Positions 8,856-16,658 of a stretch of DNA of 64,000 bases are shown here, one piece after another; the first letter of the stretch is position 1, and each line of letters begins with the position of its first letter. The notes below the pieces were generated by a model. The model did no database searches. It had not been told where the DNA came from and was given only the letters and a program-made list of their open reading frames with translations. This stretch comes from Subtercola sp. (GTDB lineage Bacteria > Actinomycetota > Actinomycetes > Actinomycetales > Microbacteriaceae), in the NCBI GenBank assembly GCA_025463745.1, contig JAODBB010000001.1, positions 1-64,000 on the forward strand, written 5' to 3'. Position numbers and translations under genes: made by a program.

Positions 8856-9695
8856 TCATCCTTTGACCGCGCCGAGGGTGAGTCCGGCAACGATGTGCCG
8901 CTGAAGAACAAAGGTGAGCAAGATGACTGGAATCGAGTAAAGCACGGCGAGTGCCGTCATCGTGCCCCAATCCAACCCGAACTGCGTTTGCAGATTGGCG
9001 ATGACAATCGGTGTTGTCTGCGCCCGCACGGCGGTGAGAAGCAGCGCGAAGAGGAAGTCGTTCCAGGATGCGAGGAAGGCGAATATCGCGGTCACGGCGA
9101 TCCCGCCCGACGTAACCGGGATCACGACTCGCCAGAGTGCGCCGAGCCGGCTTGCCCCGTCGATCTTTGCTGCCTCTTCGAGCTCGTCGGGCACCGCTTC
9201 GAAGAAGCTCGCCATCAGCCAGATCGACAGGGGCAGCGAGATGGTGGTATCGGCGATGGCTAGGGCGAGCGACGTGTCAGAGATGCCCAGCGAGTGGAAA
9301 ATGCCGATCATCGGTGCACCCACAACGATCGCCGGCACCATCCTGGTCACGAGGGCCACGAGTATGAAGACCCGCCCGAGTCGTGTGCGGTACCGCGTGA
9401 TGGCATAAGCGGCCGGAACAGCGAGCACCAGCGAGATGAGCGTGCTCAAAACGGCGGTCACCACACTGTTGATGAAAGACGACAACACACCATCACGCGT
9501 GAGCGCAGACACGTAGTTCTCGAGCGTCCAGAGAGACGGGAACACCTGCGCCGGCACCGCGATCGTCTCGACGGGCGTCTTCAGCGAGGTGAGCAGCATA
9601 TAGATGAAGGGAAAGCCGTAGAGAACGACGATCGCGATCAGTACGATCCAGAGAAGGATGCGGGTACTGACCCGTCTGGTTTCGAGGCCGTTCAT
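8856..9695 (-). CDS. Carbohydrate ABC transporter permease (MalG/UgpE type)
   Basis: A 279-residue inner-membrane permease with six predicted hydrophobic segments. The cytoplasmic EAA loop reads EEAAKIDGASRLGALWRVVIP near 190-210. It starts with ATGA overlap at 9692-9695 with the stop of the partner permease. The operon has no ATPase gene, so the energising subunit must come from elsewhere. Substrate is inferred from the fructan context. Confidence 0.9.
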   Translation of the reverse strand: MNGLETRRVSTRILLWIVLIAIVVLYGFPFIYMLLTSLKTPVETIAVPAQVFPSLWTLENYVSALTRDGVLSSFINSVVTAVLSTLISLVLAVPAAYAITRYRTRLGRVFILVALVTRMVPAIVVGAPMIGIFHSLGISDTSLALAIADTTISLPLSIWLMASFFEAVPDELEEAAKIDGASRLGALWRVVIPVTSGGIAVTAIFAFLASWNDFLFALLLTAVRAQTTPIVIANLQTQFGLDWGTMTALAVLYSIPVILLTFVLQRHIVAGLTLGAVKG

Positions 9696-10582
9696 CGGGC
9701 GTCACTTCCCGGCCGCCAGATTGCGAAGACTGCGAAGATGGCCACCGCCATCATGACGATCAGGTAGATCGTTCCCATCGCACTCGCGAGTCCCGGTTCA
9801 CCGAACCTCACCAACGTGCGGTAGATCAGCAATGACATTGTCTCCGTGCTCCCCTGAGGGCCGCCGTTGGTTTGGATGAGGATGACGTCGAAGACGCGAG
9901 CCGCGTCGATGCCGCGAACGATGAGCGCTACGGCGATCACCGGTCGCAGAAGGGGAATGACGATCCTGAAGATGAGGGTGGGGTAGCGTGCGCCGTCGAT
10001 TCGTGCGGCTTCGAGGATGTCGCCCGGCACGTTCTGGAGACCCGCGAAGAGCACCAGTGTGATGAACGAGGTCGTCAGCCAGATGTCGGGGAGAGCAACC
10101 GAGAACAACGCGATATTAGGGTCGCTCAGCCACTGGATCTGGTCGGTGGACTGCAGGATCCCGACACGCTTCAAGAGTTCGTTCACGATTCCGAAGTTGT
10201 CGATCAGCAAGAACTTCCAGAGCAAGCCCGCAACGATCGGCGCGATCATCAGGGGGTAGAGAAAGATCGTGCGAAGGAATCGCGATGAGTCTCCGAGAGC
10301 TGAGAAGAGCAGCGCCACCGCCAGACCGATCACAAACTCCAGGGTGACGACGATCACGGTGTAGACGACCGTGTGCCACGCTGCGCTCCAGAAATCCGCG
10401 GATTGGAATGCCGCCACGTAGTTGTCGAAGCCGATGAAGGTGCGCGGGCCCCCGGCGATCGGGCTGATGTCGAAGAAGCTGTTCGAGACGAACTGCACCA
10501 ACGGCCAGCCTACGAAGATGGCAAGGAACAGGGCTGCGGGGAGCATCATGAGTGCCGCGAAGCGGCGATCGGTTATGCGCAC
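9692..10582 (-). CDS. Carbohydrate ABC transporter permease (MalF/UgpA type)
   Basis: A 296-residue permease that pairs with the gene at 8856-9695. The EAA loop is LEAARIDGARYPTLIFRIVIP near 205-225, and the C-terminus contains the family motif TNGGPQGSTETMSLLIY. The start is GTG (complement of 10580-10582), preceded by a GAAAG box. It probably forms the heterodimeric membrane channel importing a fructo-oligosaccharide or difructose anhydride. It lies about 95 nt after the binding-protein gene. Confidence 0.9.
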   Translation of the reverse strand: MRITDRRFAALMMLPAALFLAIFVGWPLVQFVSNSFFDISPIAGGPRTFIGFDNYVAAFQSADFWSAAWHTVVYTVIVVTLEFVIGLAVALLFSALGDSSRFLRTIFLYPLMIAPIVAGLLWKFLLIDNFGIVNELLKRVGILQSTDQIQWLSDPNIALFSVALPDIWLTTSFITLVLFAGLQNVPGDILEAARIDGARYPTLIFRIVIPLLRPVIAVALIVRGIDAARVFDVILIQTNGGPQGSTETMSLLIYRTLVRFGEPGLASAMGTIYLIVMMAVAIFAVFAIWRPGSDAR

Positions 10583-10676
10583 GTGTCACTTTCGTGTTTC
10601 GGGAGGGCTGTATGCCCAGGGCGACTGCGGCCGACGGTGAATTCATCGCCGGCCGCAGCTGAGCCATCAGTGGGTG

Positions 10677-11990
10677 CTACTTGGTTATCGCGTCGACTTG
10701 CGCCTTCGCATCATTCAAGAGCTGCTGATTGTCTGCTCCTGGTACAACCGCTTTCTGGATCATCGGGATGAGAACCGAGTCGACGATCTGTTGCCACTTC
10801 GCATTCGCCGGCCGGGAGATGGTCGCCGGGGCGTTCAGGGTCGCGATCAGCGGCTTGAAGGCCGCGTACTTGGGATCATCCTGATACTTTTCGAATGCTG
10901 AGATGCGGGCCGCCAGACCCAGAGAGCTCGTCACAGACAAAGCATTGTTGTCGTAGGCGAACTTCAGGAAGTCGAGACCGGCCTGCTGGTTCGGGCTCGC
11001 TTTCGCGACCGAGAGGTACCACGGCCCGGGAACGCCCGCAATGCCGGCAGATCCGCCGATCATCGGCGCCACCCCGACCTTGCCTGTGACCGGCGCGTCA
11101 GCGGGGATCTGAGCGTAGGCGTGCGCCCAGAAAAGCATCATCGCGGTCTTGCCCTGGTTGAACAAGTTCTGGGCAGCCGCCCAGTCGACCTGGGCTGCAC
11201 CCGCAGGTGCGTTGGGAACCTGGCTCGTGTAGAAGTTCAGGGCGTCGAGCGACGCCTGGTCGCCGAGCGTCGACTTTCCGCTTGAATCGATGACCATGTT
11301 CTTCTCGCCCGCTTGCGAGAGGTTCGCAAGCCACTCTGTTTCAACAGCACCCTTGACGCTTGTTCCGTACAGCCCCGCGTCGGGCTGGGTGAAGAATGCA
11401 GCAACATCGCTGTACTGCTGCCAGGTCGTCGGCGGAACGAGGTCGTACCCGTACTTGGCCTTGAAGTTCGCCTGCTGGGTCGGGTCGCTGAAGAGATCCG
11501 TGCGGTAGTACAGAATCTCGGAGTTGGCCCAGGCAGGCATTCCCACGTACGTACCGTCGATCTGCGCACCGTCGACCAGTGACGGAAAGAGGTCTGCCTT
11601 GACGTCGTCGGTGAACATGTCGTTCAACGGAGTCAATGCGTCTTTGAATGCCGGAAGCCAGATCGCATCAAGGGCGGCAACGTCGAACGAAACCGATCCC
11701 GAGCTGAACTCGCTGTTGAGACGGTTGTAGAGGCCGTCATAGGGCAACTCTACGAAGGTGACCTTCGTGCCCGTCTGCTTCTCGTAGGCGTCTGCGATTG
11801 GTTGCAGTTCGCCGTGACCGCCGGCCTCGACGAGAACGGTCAGGTTCTTCGCCCCCGAACTGGAACTCGCGGTGGAACCGCCGGCGCCACAGGCGCTGAG
11901 GGCAAGCAGTGCGGCTGCGCCGACCGCGACGGCCGACGTCACTCGGGCGCGGCGCGAAAAACGCCCGAGCCCTGTGGTATTGCGAAGCAT
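10677..11990 (-). CDS. Extracellular sugar-binding lipoprotein of the fructan/DFA importer
   Basis: A 437-residue lipoprotein of the sugar-binding (UgpB/MalE-like, SBP family 1) type. The signal peptide has basic residues followed by VGAAALLALSAC, giving a lipobox LSAC with Cys at about 35. The frame is open to 12029, but ATG at 11990 has a CGGAG box six bases upstream and begins just before the signal peptide. It is the first gene of the minus-strand operon, downstream of a TTGACA promoter and LacI-type operators. Ligand inferred from neighbours: inulin fragments or difructose anhydride. Confidence 0.88.
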   Translation of the reverse strand: MLRNTTGLGRFSRRARVTSAVAVGAAALLALSACGAGGSTASSSSGAKNLTVLVEAGGHGELQPIADAYEKQTGTKVTFVELPYDGLYNRLNSEFSSGSVSFDVAALDAIWLPAFKDALTPLNDMFTDDVKADLFPSLVDGAQIDGTYVGMPAWANSEILYYRTDLFSDPTQQANFKAKYGYDLVPPTTWQQYSDVAAFFTQPDAGLYGTSVKGAVETEWLANLSQAGEKNMVIDSSGKSTLGDQASLDALNFYTSQVPNAPAGAAQVDWAAAQNLFNQGKTAMMLFWAHAYAQIPADAPVTGKVGVAPMIGGSAGIAGVPGPWYLSVAKASPNQQAGLDFLKFAYDNNALSVTSSLGLAARISAFEKYQDDPKYAAFKPLIATLNAPATISRPANAKWQQIVDSVLIPMIQKAVVPGADNQQLLNDAKAQVDAITK

Positions 11991-12052
11991 CGTTACTCCG
12001 ATTTCGTTATGTGTAGCTGTTTGGGCCACTCGTGGATCATCTTATGGGTGCT

Positions 12053-12077
12053 AAAACGTTTTGACAAAACGTATTGG
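12053..12077. promoter_or_regulatory. Two adjacent LacI-type operator candidates
   Basis: AAAACGTTTT at 12053-12062 is a perfect 10-bp palindrome with the central CG typical of LacI/GalR sites. CAAAACGTATTGG at 12065-12077 is a degenerate copy only three bases away. They lie just downstream of the minus-strand -10 element, over the expected transcription start of the binding-protein operon. Confidence 0.65.
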
Positions 12078-12081
12078 CACG

Positions 12082-12110
12082 AAACTAGGCGCTATCAAAT
12101 GTCCTGTCAA
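12082..12110 (-). promoter_or_regulatory. Sigma70-type promoter for the fructan/DFA uptake operon
   Basis: Read on the minus strand, TTGACA (12110-12105) is followed after exactly 17 nt by TAGTTT (12087-12082). The start of transcription would fall near 12075, within the second operator-like site, which fits repression by LacI. The leader to the ATG at 11990 would be about 85 nt. Confidence 0.6.
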
Positions 12111-12122
12111 CCACATGGCGAT

Positions 12123-12138
12123 GCCAAAATATTTTGGC
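12123..12138. promoter_or_regulatory. Perfect 16-bp palindrome, LacI-type operator candidate
   Basis: GCCAAAATATTTTGGC is a perfect inverted repeat midway between the divergent promoters, about 23 bp upstream of the plus-strand -35 element. It shares the AAAA/TTTT half-sites with the other three sites in this intergenic region but has a TA instead of CG/GG centre. Confidence 0.6.
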
Positions 12139-12160
12139 TCCCGGCTGCCGCAATCGGTTC

Positions 12161-12190
12161 TTGACACCAGTCGATCAGCCCCGCTACCTT
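12161..12190 (+). promoter_or_regulatory. Sigma70-type promoter for the fructotransferase group
   Basis: TTGACA at 12161-12166 and TACCTT at 12185-12190 are separated by 18 nt. The predicted start near 12197 lies a few bases before the operator-like site at 12208-12223, and the first reading frame begins at 12245. Confidence 0.55.
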
Positions 12191-12207
12191 GTGCCGGTCA
12201 CTACTCT

Positions 12208-12223
12208 GCCAAAAGGTTTTCGC
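12208..12223. promoter_or_regulatory. LacI-type operator candidate downstream of the plus-strand promoter
   Basis: GCCAAAAGGTTTTCGC is a near-palindrome with the same AAAA-NN-TTTT core as the sites at 12053 and 12123. Its place just past the predicted start would block early elongation when occupied. Confidence 0.55.
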
Positions 12224-12244
12224 ATTCGAGAGAGAGGCACAACA

Positions 12245-12430
12245 ATGAAAATCACTGAAGTCGTCGTCAGTCGCCGCTCCGTGTTGTTCGGAATGGGTGC
12301 AGCCACGGCCGCAGTCGCCACGCTGAACAACACGGAGGCCGCTCGTGCGTCGGCCCTTCGGGAATCGCCATCGGCTCAGCAGGGCGCGGCCGTGCCGCCG
12401 AGAAAGAATGTGCCGGTCGGCCTGCTCTGA
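12245..12430 (+). CDS. Stand-alone 61-residue Tat signal peptide ORF
   Basis: This short frame encodes a textbook twin-arginine signal peptide: SRRSVLFGMG at residues 9-18, a hydrophobic stretch to about 27, and AARASA near 32-37 as a cleavage site. It continues for only about 25 residues and stops at TGA (12428-12430). An AGAGAGG box precedes the ATG. The following fructotransferase is in a different frame and has its own ribosome-binding site at 12471, so the two are separate as written. Secreted relatives of that enzyme normally carry such a signal at their N-terminus. It may be the detached signal peptide of the next gene (frameshift decay or sequencing indel) or a real small secreted peptide. 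Confidence 0.62.
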   Translation: MKITEVVVSRRSVLFGMGAATAAVATLNNTEAARASALRESPSAQQGAAVPPRKNVPVGLL

Positions 12431-12470
12431 GCTCAGAGTCGCGCTGAATCCGATTCGCAAGGGAGCGAAT

Positions 12471-13655
12471 ATGACTACCGTTTACGACGTGACCGACTGG
12501 ATCATTCCAGGAAGCTCCGTTACGTGCTACACCGACATCGGAGCGGTCATCAACAGCATGATCGCGGATATCAAGTCGCAGCAGCCCAGCCAGGCCGCGA
12601 AGCCCGGAGCAGTCATCTACATTCCGCCCGGCGACTACTCGTTGAAGACCCGGGTCACCGTTGACGTCAGCTACCTGTCGATTCGTGGTTCGGGTCACGG
12701 CTTCACCTCTCTGGGTATCAGGTACGCGACCTCAGACACCTCGGCATGGCATGAGATCTGGCCGGGCGGAAGCCACATCAGGGTGGAGAACACAGACGGG
12801 AATGTTGAGGCTTTCATTGTCACGCGCTCGGGCAACCCCCGGCTCAGCAGCATCGAGTTCGAAGACTTCTGTCTGGATGGCATCGCGTTCGTGCCGAATC
12901 AGAATTCATACGTCAATGGAAAGGTCGGCATCCGCTTCGACTCGGCTACCGACTCAGCCCGCGTCAACAACATGGGGATGGTCTTTCTCGAACACGCCAT
13001 CGTCGCCCGAGACGTCGATGCGATGAGTATCACCGGCAATTTCTTGTGCGAATGCGGCAATGCCATCGAATTGACGAGCTCAGGTCAGGCGAGCACGGTG
13101 ACGAACAACCTGATCGGAGCGGGCAACTTCGGCTACTCCATATTCGCCGAATCGCACTTCGGGCTCTTGGTTTCGGGCAACAACATCTTTCCCCGCGGCA
13201 AAGATCTCGTTCATTTGAAGAACTGCTCGCTCTCCATCGTCACCTCCAACCGACTGCACAACTTCTACGCGGGCATCGTGACCCTCGAAGGAACCTGCAC
13301 TGAGAACCTGATCACGGCCAACCACTTCTACCGGGCGACAGAATCCACGAGCAATGGACTCGACGACCTCTTCGGGCTCGTGCAGATCAATGGCAGCAAC
13401 AACAGCGTCACGGCGAATCACTTTTCATTCGCGGTGCCGCCGGGTCAGATCACTCCGAGCGGAGCAACCCCCACGATCATCCTGGTCAAATCGGGTGACG
13501 GAAATTCGCTTGCCACCAACCACATCGTCGCGGGAGTGAGCGTCAAGACCGTCGTACTCGATGGCTCGACGACGAACACCCACATTCTCGATAGTGGTAC
13601 GACTGCCGAGCTGCAGGCGTATTCGACGAGCTACAGCTTCCGTCCCACCCCCTGA
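12471..13655 (+). CDS. Inulin fructotransferase (difructose anhydride-forming), copy 1
   Basis: A 394-residue parallel beta-helix enzyme of the inulin fructotransferase family (EC 4.2.2.17/4.2.2.18), which cuts terminal difructosyl units from inulin and cyclises them to difructose anhydride I or III. The mature-type N-terminus VYDVTDWIIPGSS is followed by GAVIYIPPGDYSLKTRV, GSGHGFTS, and Asp183/Glu194 at the family's 11-residue catalytic spacing in the DAMSITGNFLCECG region. ATG at 12471 has a GGGAG box. No signal peptide is encoded in frame; the frame is open back to 12345 but that extension is basic and not a signal. Which anhydride it makes cannot be told from sequence. Confidence 0.87.
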   Translation: MTTVYDVTDWIIPGSSVTCYTDIGAVINSMIADIKSQQPSQAAKPGAVIYIPPGDYSLKTRVTVDVSYLSIRGSGHGFTSLGIRYATSDTSAWHEIWPGGSHIRVENTDGNVEAFIVTRSGNPRLSSIEFEDFCLDGIAFVPNQNSYVNGKVGIRFDSATDSARVNNMGMVFLEHAIVARDVDAMSITGNFLCECGNAIELTSSGQASTVTNNLIGAGNFGYSIFAESHFGLLVSGNNIFPRGKDLVHLKNCSLSIVTSNRLHNFYAGIVTLEGTCTENLITANHFYRATESTSNGLDDLFGLVQINGSNNSVTANHFSFAVPPGQITPSGATPTIILVKSGDGNSLATNHIVAGVSVKTVVLDGSTTNTHILDSGTTAELQAYSTSYSFRPTP

Positions 13656-13686
13656 CCGTTCCGAATCGACAAAGGAGTCACCTCGC

Positions 13687-14889
13687 ATGCCCAACGTCTA
13701 CGACGTCACCGACTGGAGTATCCCGGGAAGCAGTGTCACCTGCTATACCGACCTGGGCGCGATCATCAACAACATGATCGCCGACATCAAGGTTCAGCAG
13801 CCGACACAAGCCTCGAAACCCGGCGCGGTCATCTACATTCCGCCGGGAGACTATTCCCTGAAGACCCGCGTGGTTGTAGACATCAGTTACCTCTGCATCA
13901 AGGGGTCTGGTCACGGGTTCACTTCCTCGAGCATCCGGTACAACTCGGGCAGTACCACGGGCTGGGCCGAGATCTGGCCGGGCGGAAGTCACGTTCGGGT
14001 CGAGAACACCGATGGCAACGCCGAAGCATTCATCGTGACCCGAACAGGCAACCCGCGCCTCAGCGGCATCGAATTCGAGAACTTCTGCCTCGATGGGGTT
14101 TCGTTCACATCCACTCAGAATTCGTACACCAACGGCAAGGTCGGCATTCGTTTTGCCAGCGATACCGACTCCGCCCGCATCAGCGGCATGGGCATGGTCT
14201 ACCTCGAGCACGGTCTCGTTGCCAACAATGTCGACGCCATGAGCGTCACCGACAACTTCATTGCGGAATGCGGCAACTGCATCGAACTCACCGGCGCCGG
14301 CCAAGCCACCAAAGTAACGAACAACGAGATCGGCGCGGGCTTTCATGGCTACTCGATCTTCGCGGAAGGGCATCTCGGCTTACTCGTCGCGCAGAACAAC
14401 ATCTTCCCTCGGGGCAAAGACTCCGTGCATTTCAAGAACTGCTCTCTGTCGAGCATCACGGGCAACCGGATGCACGCGTTCTACCCGGGCATGATCACGC
14501 TCGAAGGAACCTGCCCCGAGAACCTCATCAGCGGCAATCATCTGTATCGTCAACCCGAGACGTACGGACCCTTCCAGAGCTCCAACAACGGACTCGACGA
14601 CCTGTTCGGCCTCATCCAGATCAACGGCAGCAACAACAGCGTCATCGGCAATCATGTGTCGTTCAACGTCGCCGCCGGGTCGATCACTCCAAGTGGATCG
14701 ACTCCGACGATGATCTTGGTCAAGTCGGGCGACGGCAACTACCTCGCATCAAACCATTTCACCGCGAGCGTCTCGGTCAAGACCGTCGTTCTAGACGGCT
14801 CAACCACAAACACTCACGTTCTTGACAGCGGTACGGCGGCCCAGCTTCAGGCGTATTCGACCAGCTACGGGTTCAGGGCAACGCCTTGA
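13687..14889 (+). CDS. Inulin fructotransferase, copy 2 (tandem paralogue)
   Basis: A 400-residue tandem paralogue of the preceding gene, 31 nt downstream, with an AAAGGAG box before ATG 13687. By hand count the first 200 residues are about three-quarters identical to copy 1. The catalytic-type Asp183 and Glu194 are kept (DAMSVTDNFIAECG). It also lacks a signal peptide. An insertion near residue 295 (QPETYGPFQSSNNG) distinguishes it. Tandem copies may differ in product (DFA I versus DFA III) or in substrate chain length; that is inference. Confidence 0.86.
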   Translation: MPNVYDVTDWSIPGSSVTCYTDLGAIINNMIADIKVQQPTQASKPGAVIYIPPGDYSLKTRVVVDISYLCIKGSGHGFTSSSIRYNSGSTTGWAEIWPGGSHVRVENTDGNAEAFIVTRTGNPRLSGIEFENFCLDGVSFTSTQNSYTNGKVGIRFASDTDSARISGMGMVYLEHGLVANNVDAMSVTDNFIAECGNCIELTGAGQATKVTNNEIGAGFHGYSIFAEGHLGLLVAQNNIFPRGKDSVHFKNCSLSSITGNRMHAFYPGMITLEGTCPENLISGNHLYRQPETYGPFQSSNNGLDDLFGLIQINGSNNSVIGNHVSFNVAAGSITPSGSTPTMILVKSGDGNYLASNHFTASVSVKTVVLDGSTTNTHVLDSGTAAQLQAYSTSYGFRATP

Positions 14890-15045
14890 ACCTCGGAGTA
14901 CTCATGCGCCCGGAGAACTACGACCACTCAGACGACCAGGGACCTCCTAACGTGCTATTTATTCCGTATCGTGAACTGACCCAATAACCTGGCCACTACT
15001 CGCGCGCTTGTTTCGGGCAGGTAAAATGTTGCCCGTGCACTTGAC

Positions 15046-15061
15046 GTGCAACCGGTTGCAC
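15046..15061. promoter_or_regulatory. LacI/GalR-type operator upstream of the amino-sugar operon
   Basis: GTGCAACCGGTTGCAC is a perfect 16-bp palindrome with the CCGG centre typical of LacI-family operators. It overlaps a TTGACG element (15041-15046) and precedes CATAAT (15061-15066). It lies 65 nt before the symporter start and is the likely binding site of the LacI protein encoded at 21985-22998. Confidence 0.65.
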
Positions 15062-15125
15062 ATAATCGTTGACTGCATTAGACCTGCCCGCTGGGGGCCG
15101 GGCACAAGACGTTGGAGGCAACACC

Positions 15126-16658
15126 TTGCATATTGCCGACTGGACAGTTCTGGCCGCGTATTTCGTGGTCATGATACTTATTGGCACCTGGGCGCGACGT
15201 CGAGTGAAGAACTCGAGCGACTATTTCACGGCGGGTGGCAAGCTGCCGTGGTGGCTCGCCGGAATCTCGCATCACATGTCGGGTTACAGTGCGGCTGTTT
15301 TCGTGGCCTATGCCGCAATCGCCTACACCAATGGTTTCGCGCTCTACGTGTGGTGGGCGCTCACCGTCGTCGTCGCCTGTGTCGTCTGCGCGTTCGTCTT
15401 CGCTCCTCGCTGGCCCCGAATGCGAATTCGGCTGCACATCATCTCTCCGCTTGAGTATTTGGCCATTCGATTCAACGTACCGACCCAGCAACTTCTTGCC
15501 TGGAGCGGCACAGTGCTCAAGGTGTTCGATGTCGGCGCTAAGTGGACAGCCAGCGCCGTGCTCCTCAATGTCTTCGCAGGCGTGCCCCTTGTGACAGGCA
15601 TTTTGCTCACCGGTGGTGTCACTCTGATCTATTCGACCGTCGGTGGTCTCTGGGCCGATGTGCTCACTGACTTCGGGCAATTCATCATCCAGCTGGTCGC
15701 CGGTCTCACGATGTTCTTCGTCGTGATGTTCAACCTCGGTGGTGTATCCAGCCTGTGGACCGTATGGAACCAGCTGCCGCCTTCGCATTCACAACCGTTC
15801 AGTGGGCAATATTCGCTGTGGTTCTTTCTCGCATATTGCCTGATCTCGACTGTCTCTTATAGCGGCGGTACCTGGAATCTGGCCCAACGATTCATCGCGT
15901 CACCGAGTGGATCGTCCGCTCAAAAGGCAAGTCTGCTGTCGGCCGGCCTGTACCTCGTGTGGCCGTTCATCTTGTTCTTCCCGATGTGGGCCGCTCCGAT
16001 CATCCTGCCGAACCTGACAGACCCGTCACAGTCGTACGCCCTTCTCGTCACACACTTCCTGCCCCAGGGCCTCGTCGGTCTGGTGCTCGCCGGGATGTTC
16101 TCGCACACCATGGCGATGACGTCATCAGACGCCAATGCCATCTCAGCGGTCGTCGTTCGCGACATCATTCCGGTACTCACCAAGAGGCGTCCGACGAAAG
16201 ACAGTAAAGTCGAGCTCACCGCCGGCCGTGTCTCAACCGTATTGTTCATCGGATTGTCGATGCTCATCGCGCTCAACTCCTCGTCGTTCGGGGGTGTTAT
16301 CGGTCTGCTCATTCTCTGGTTCGGTGCCCTCGTCGGCCCGATCGCGATACCCATGCTGCTCGGGATGCTCCCGGTGTTCCGGCGGTCTGGCCCGACGGCG
16401 GCCATTGTGTCGTGGGCGTGTGGTCTGGTCGTATTCGCCCTCACCAAATATGTGGTGTTCGGTTGGCTTGCCACCTTCGGCGACGCTACCCAAGCAATCA
16501 CCGTGGCTGCTCCGATCGTCACCTCGATCATTGTTTTCATCGGTATCGGCTTCGTCAAACCGTGGCACAACGAGGCTTCAGAGCGTCTGCTCGACACGAT
16601 CAATGCGCCAGAACTCGATGGTGCCGCAGTGCGTGAAGATGTGGCGGTCAGCGTATGA
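15126..16658 (+). CDS. Sodium:solute symporter (SSS family), probable amino-sugar/sialic acid-type uptake
   Basis: A 510-residue integral membrane symporter of the SSS family with about 13 hydrophobic segments. Family markers are SDYFTAGGKLPWWLAGISHH near 30-50, GGLWADVLTDFGQFIIQ near 175-190 and a late SGGTWNLAQRF motif. I chose the TTG at 15126 because GGAGG lies seven bases upstream and TM1 starts at once; a longer frame from TTG 15069 is possible. Its end overlaps the epimerase gene (ATGA). Being first in an operon with AGE, NagA- and NagB-like enzymes, it probably imports an N-acyl amino sugar. The exact substrate is unknown. Confidence 0.84.
   Translation: MHIADWTVLAAYFVVMILIGTWARRRVKNSSDYFTAGGKLPWWLAGISHHMSGYSAAVFVAYAAIAYTNGFALYVWWALTVVVACVVCAFVFAPRWPRMRIRLHIISPLEYLAIRFNVPTQQLLAWSGTVLKVFDVGAKWTASAVLLNVFAGVPLVTGILLTGGVTLIYSTVGGLWADVLTDFGQFIIQLVAGLTMFFVVMFNLGGVSSLWTVWNQLPPSHSQPFSGQYSLWFFLAYCLISTVSYSGGTWNLAQRFIASPSGSSAQKASLLSAGLYLVWPFILFFPMWAAPIILPNLTDPSQSYALLVTHFLPQGLVGLVLAGMFSHTMAMTSSDANAISAVVVRDIIPVLTKRRPTKDSKVELTAGRVSTVLFIGLSMLIALNSSSFGGVIGLLILWFGALVGPIAIPMLLGMLPVFRRSGPTAAIVSWACGLVVFALTKYVVFGWLATFGDATQAITVAAPIVTSIIVFIGIGFVKPWHNEASERLLDTINAPELDGAAVREDVAVSV

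Noticed and set aside
12345-13655. Fructotransferase starting at ATG 12345 with a 42-residue extension
   Set aside because: The extension is Arg-rich, not a signal peptide, and ATG 12471 has a strong GGGAG box and the family N-terminus.
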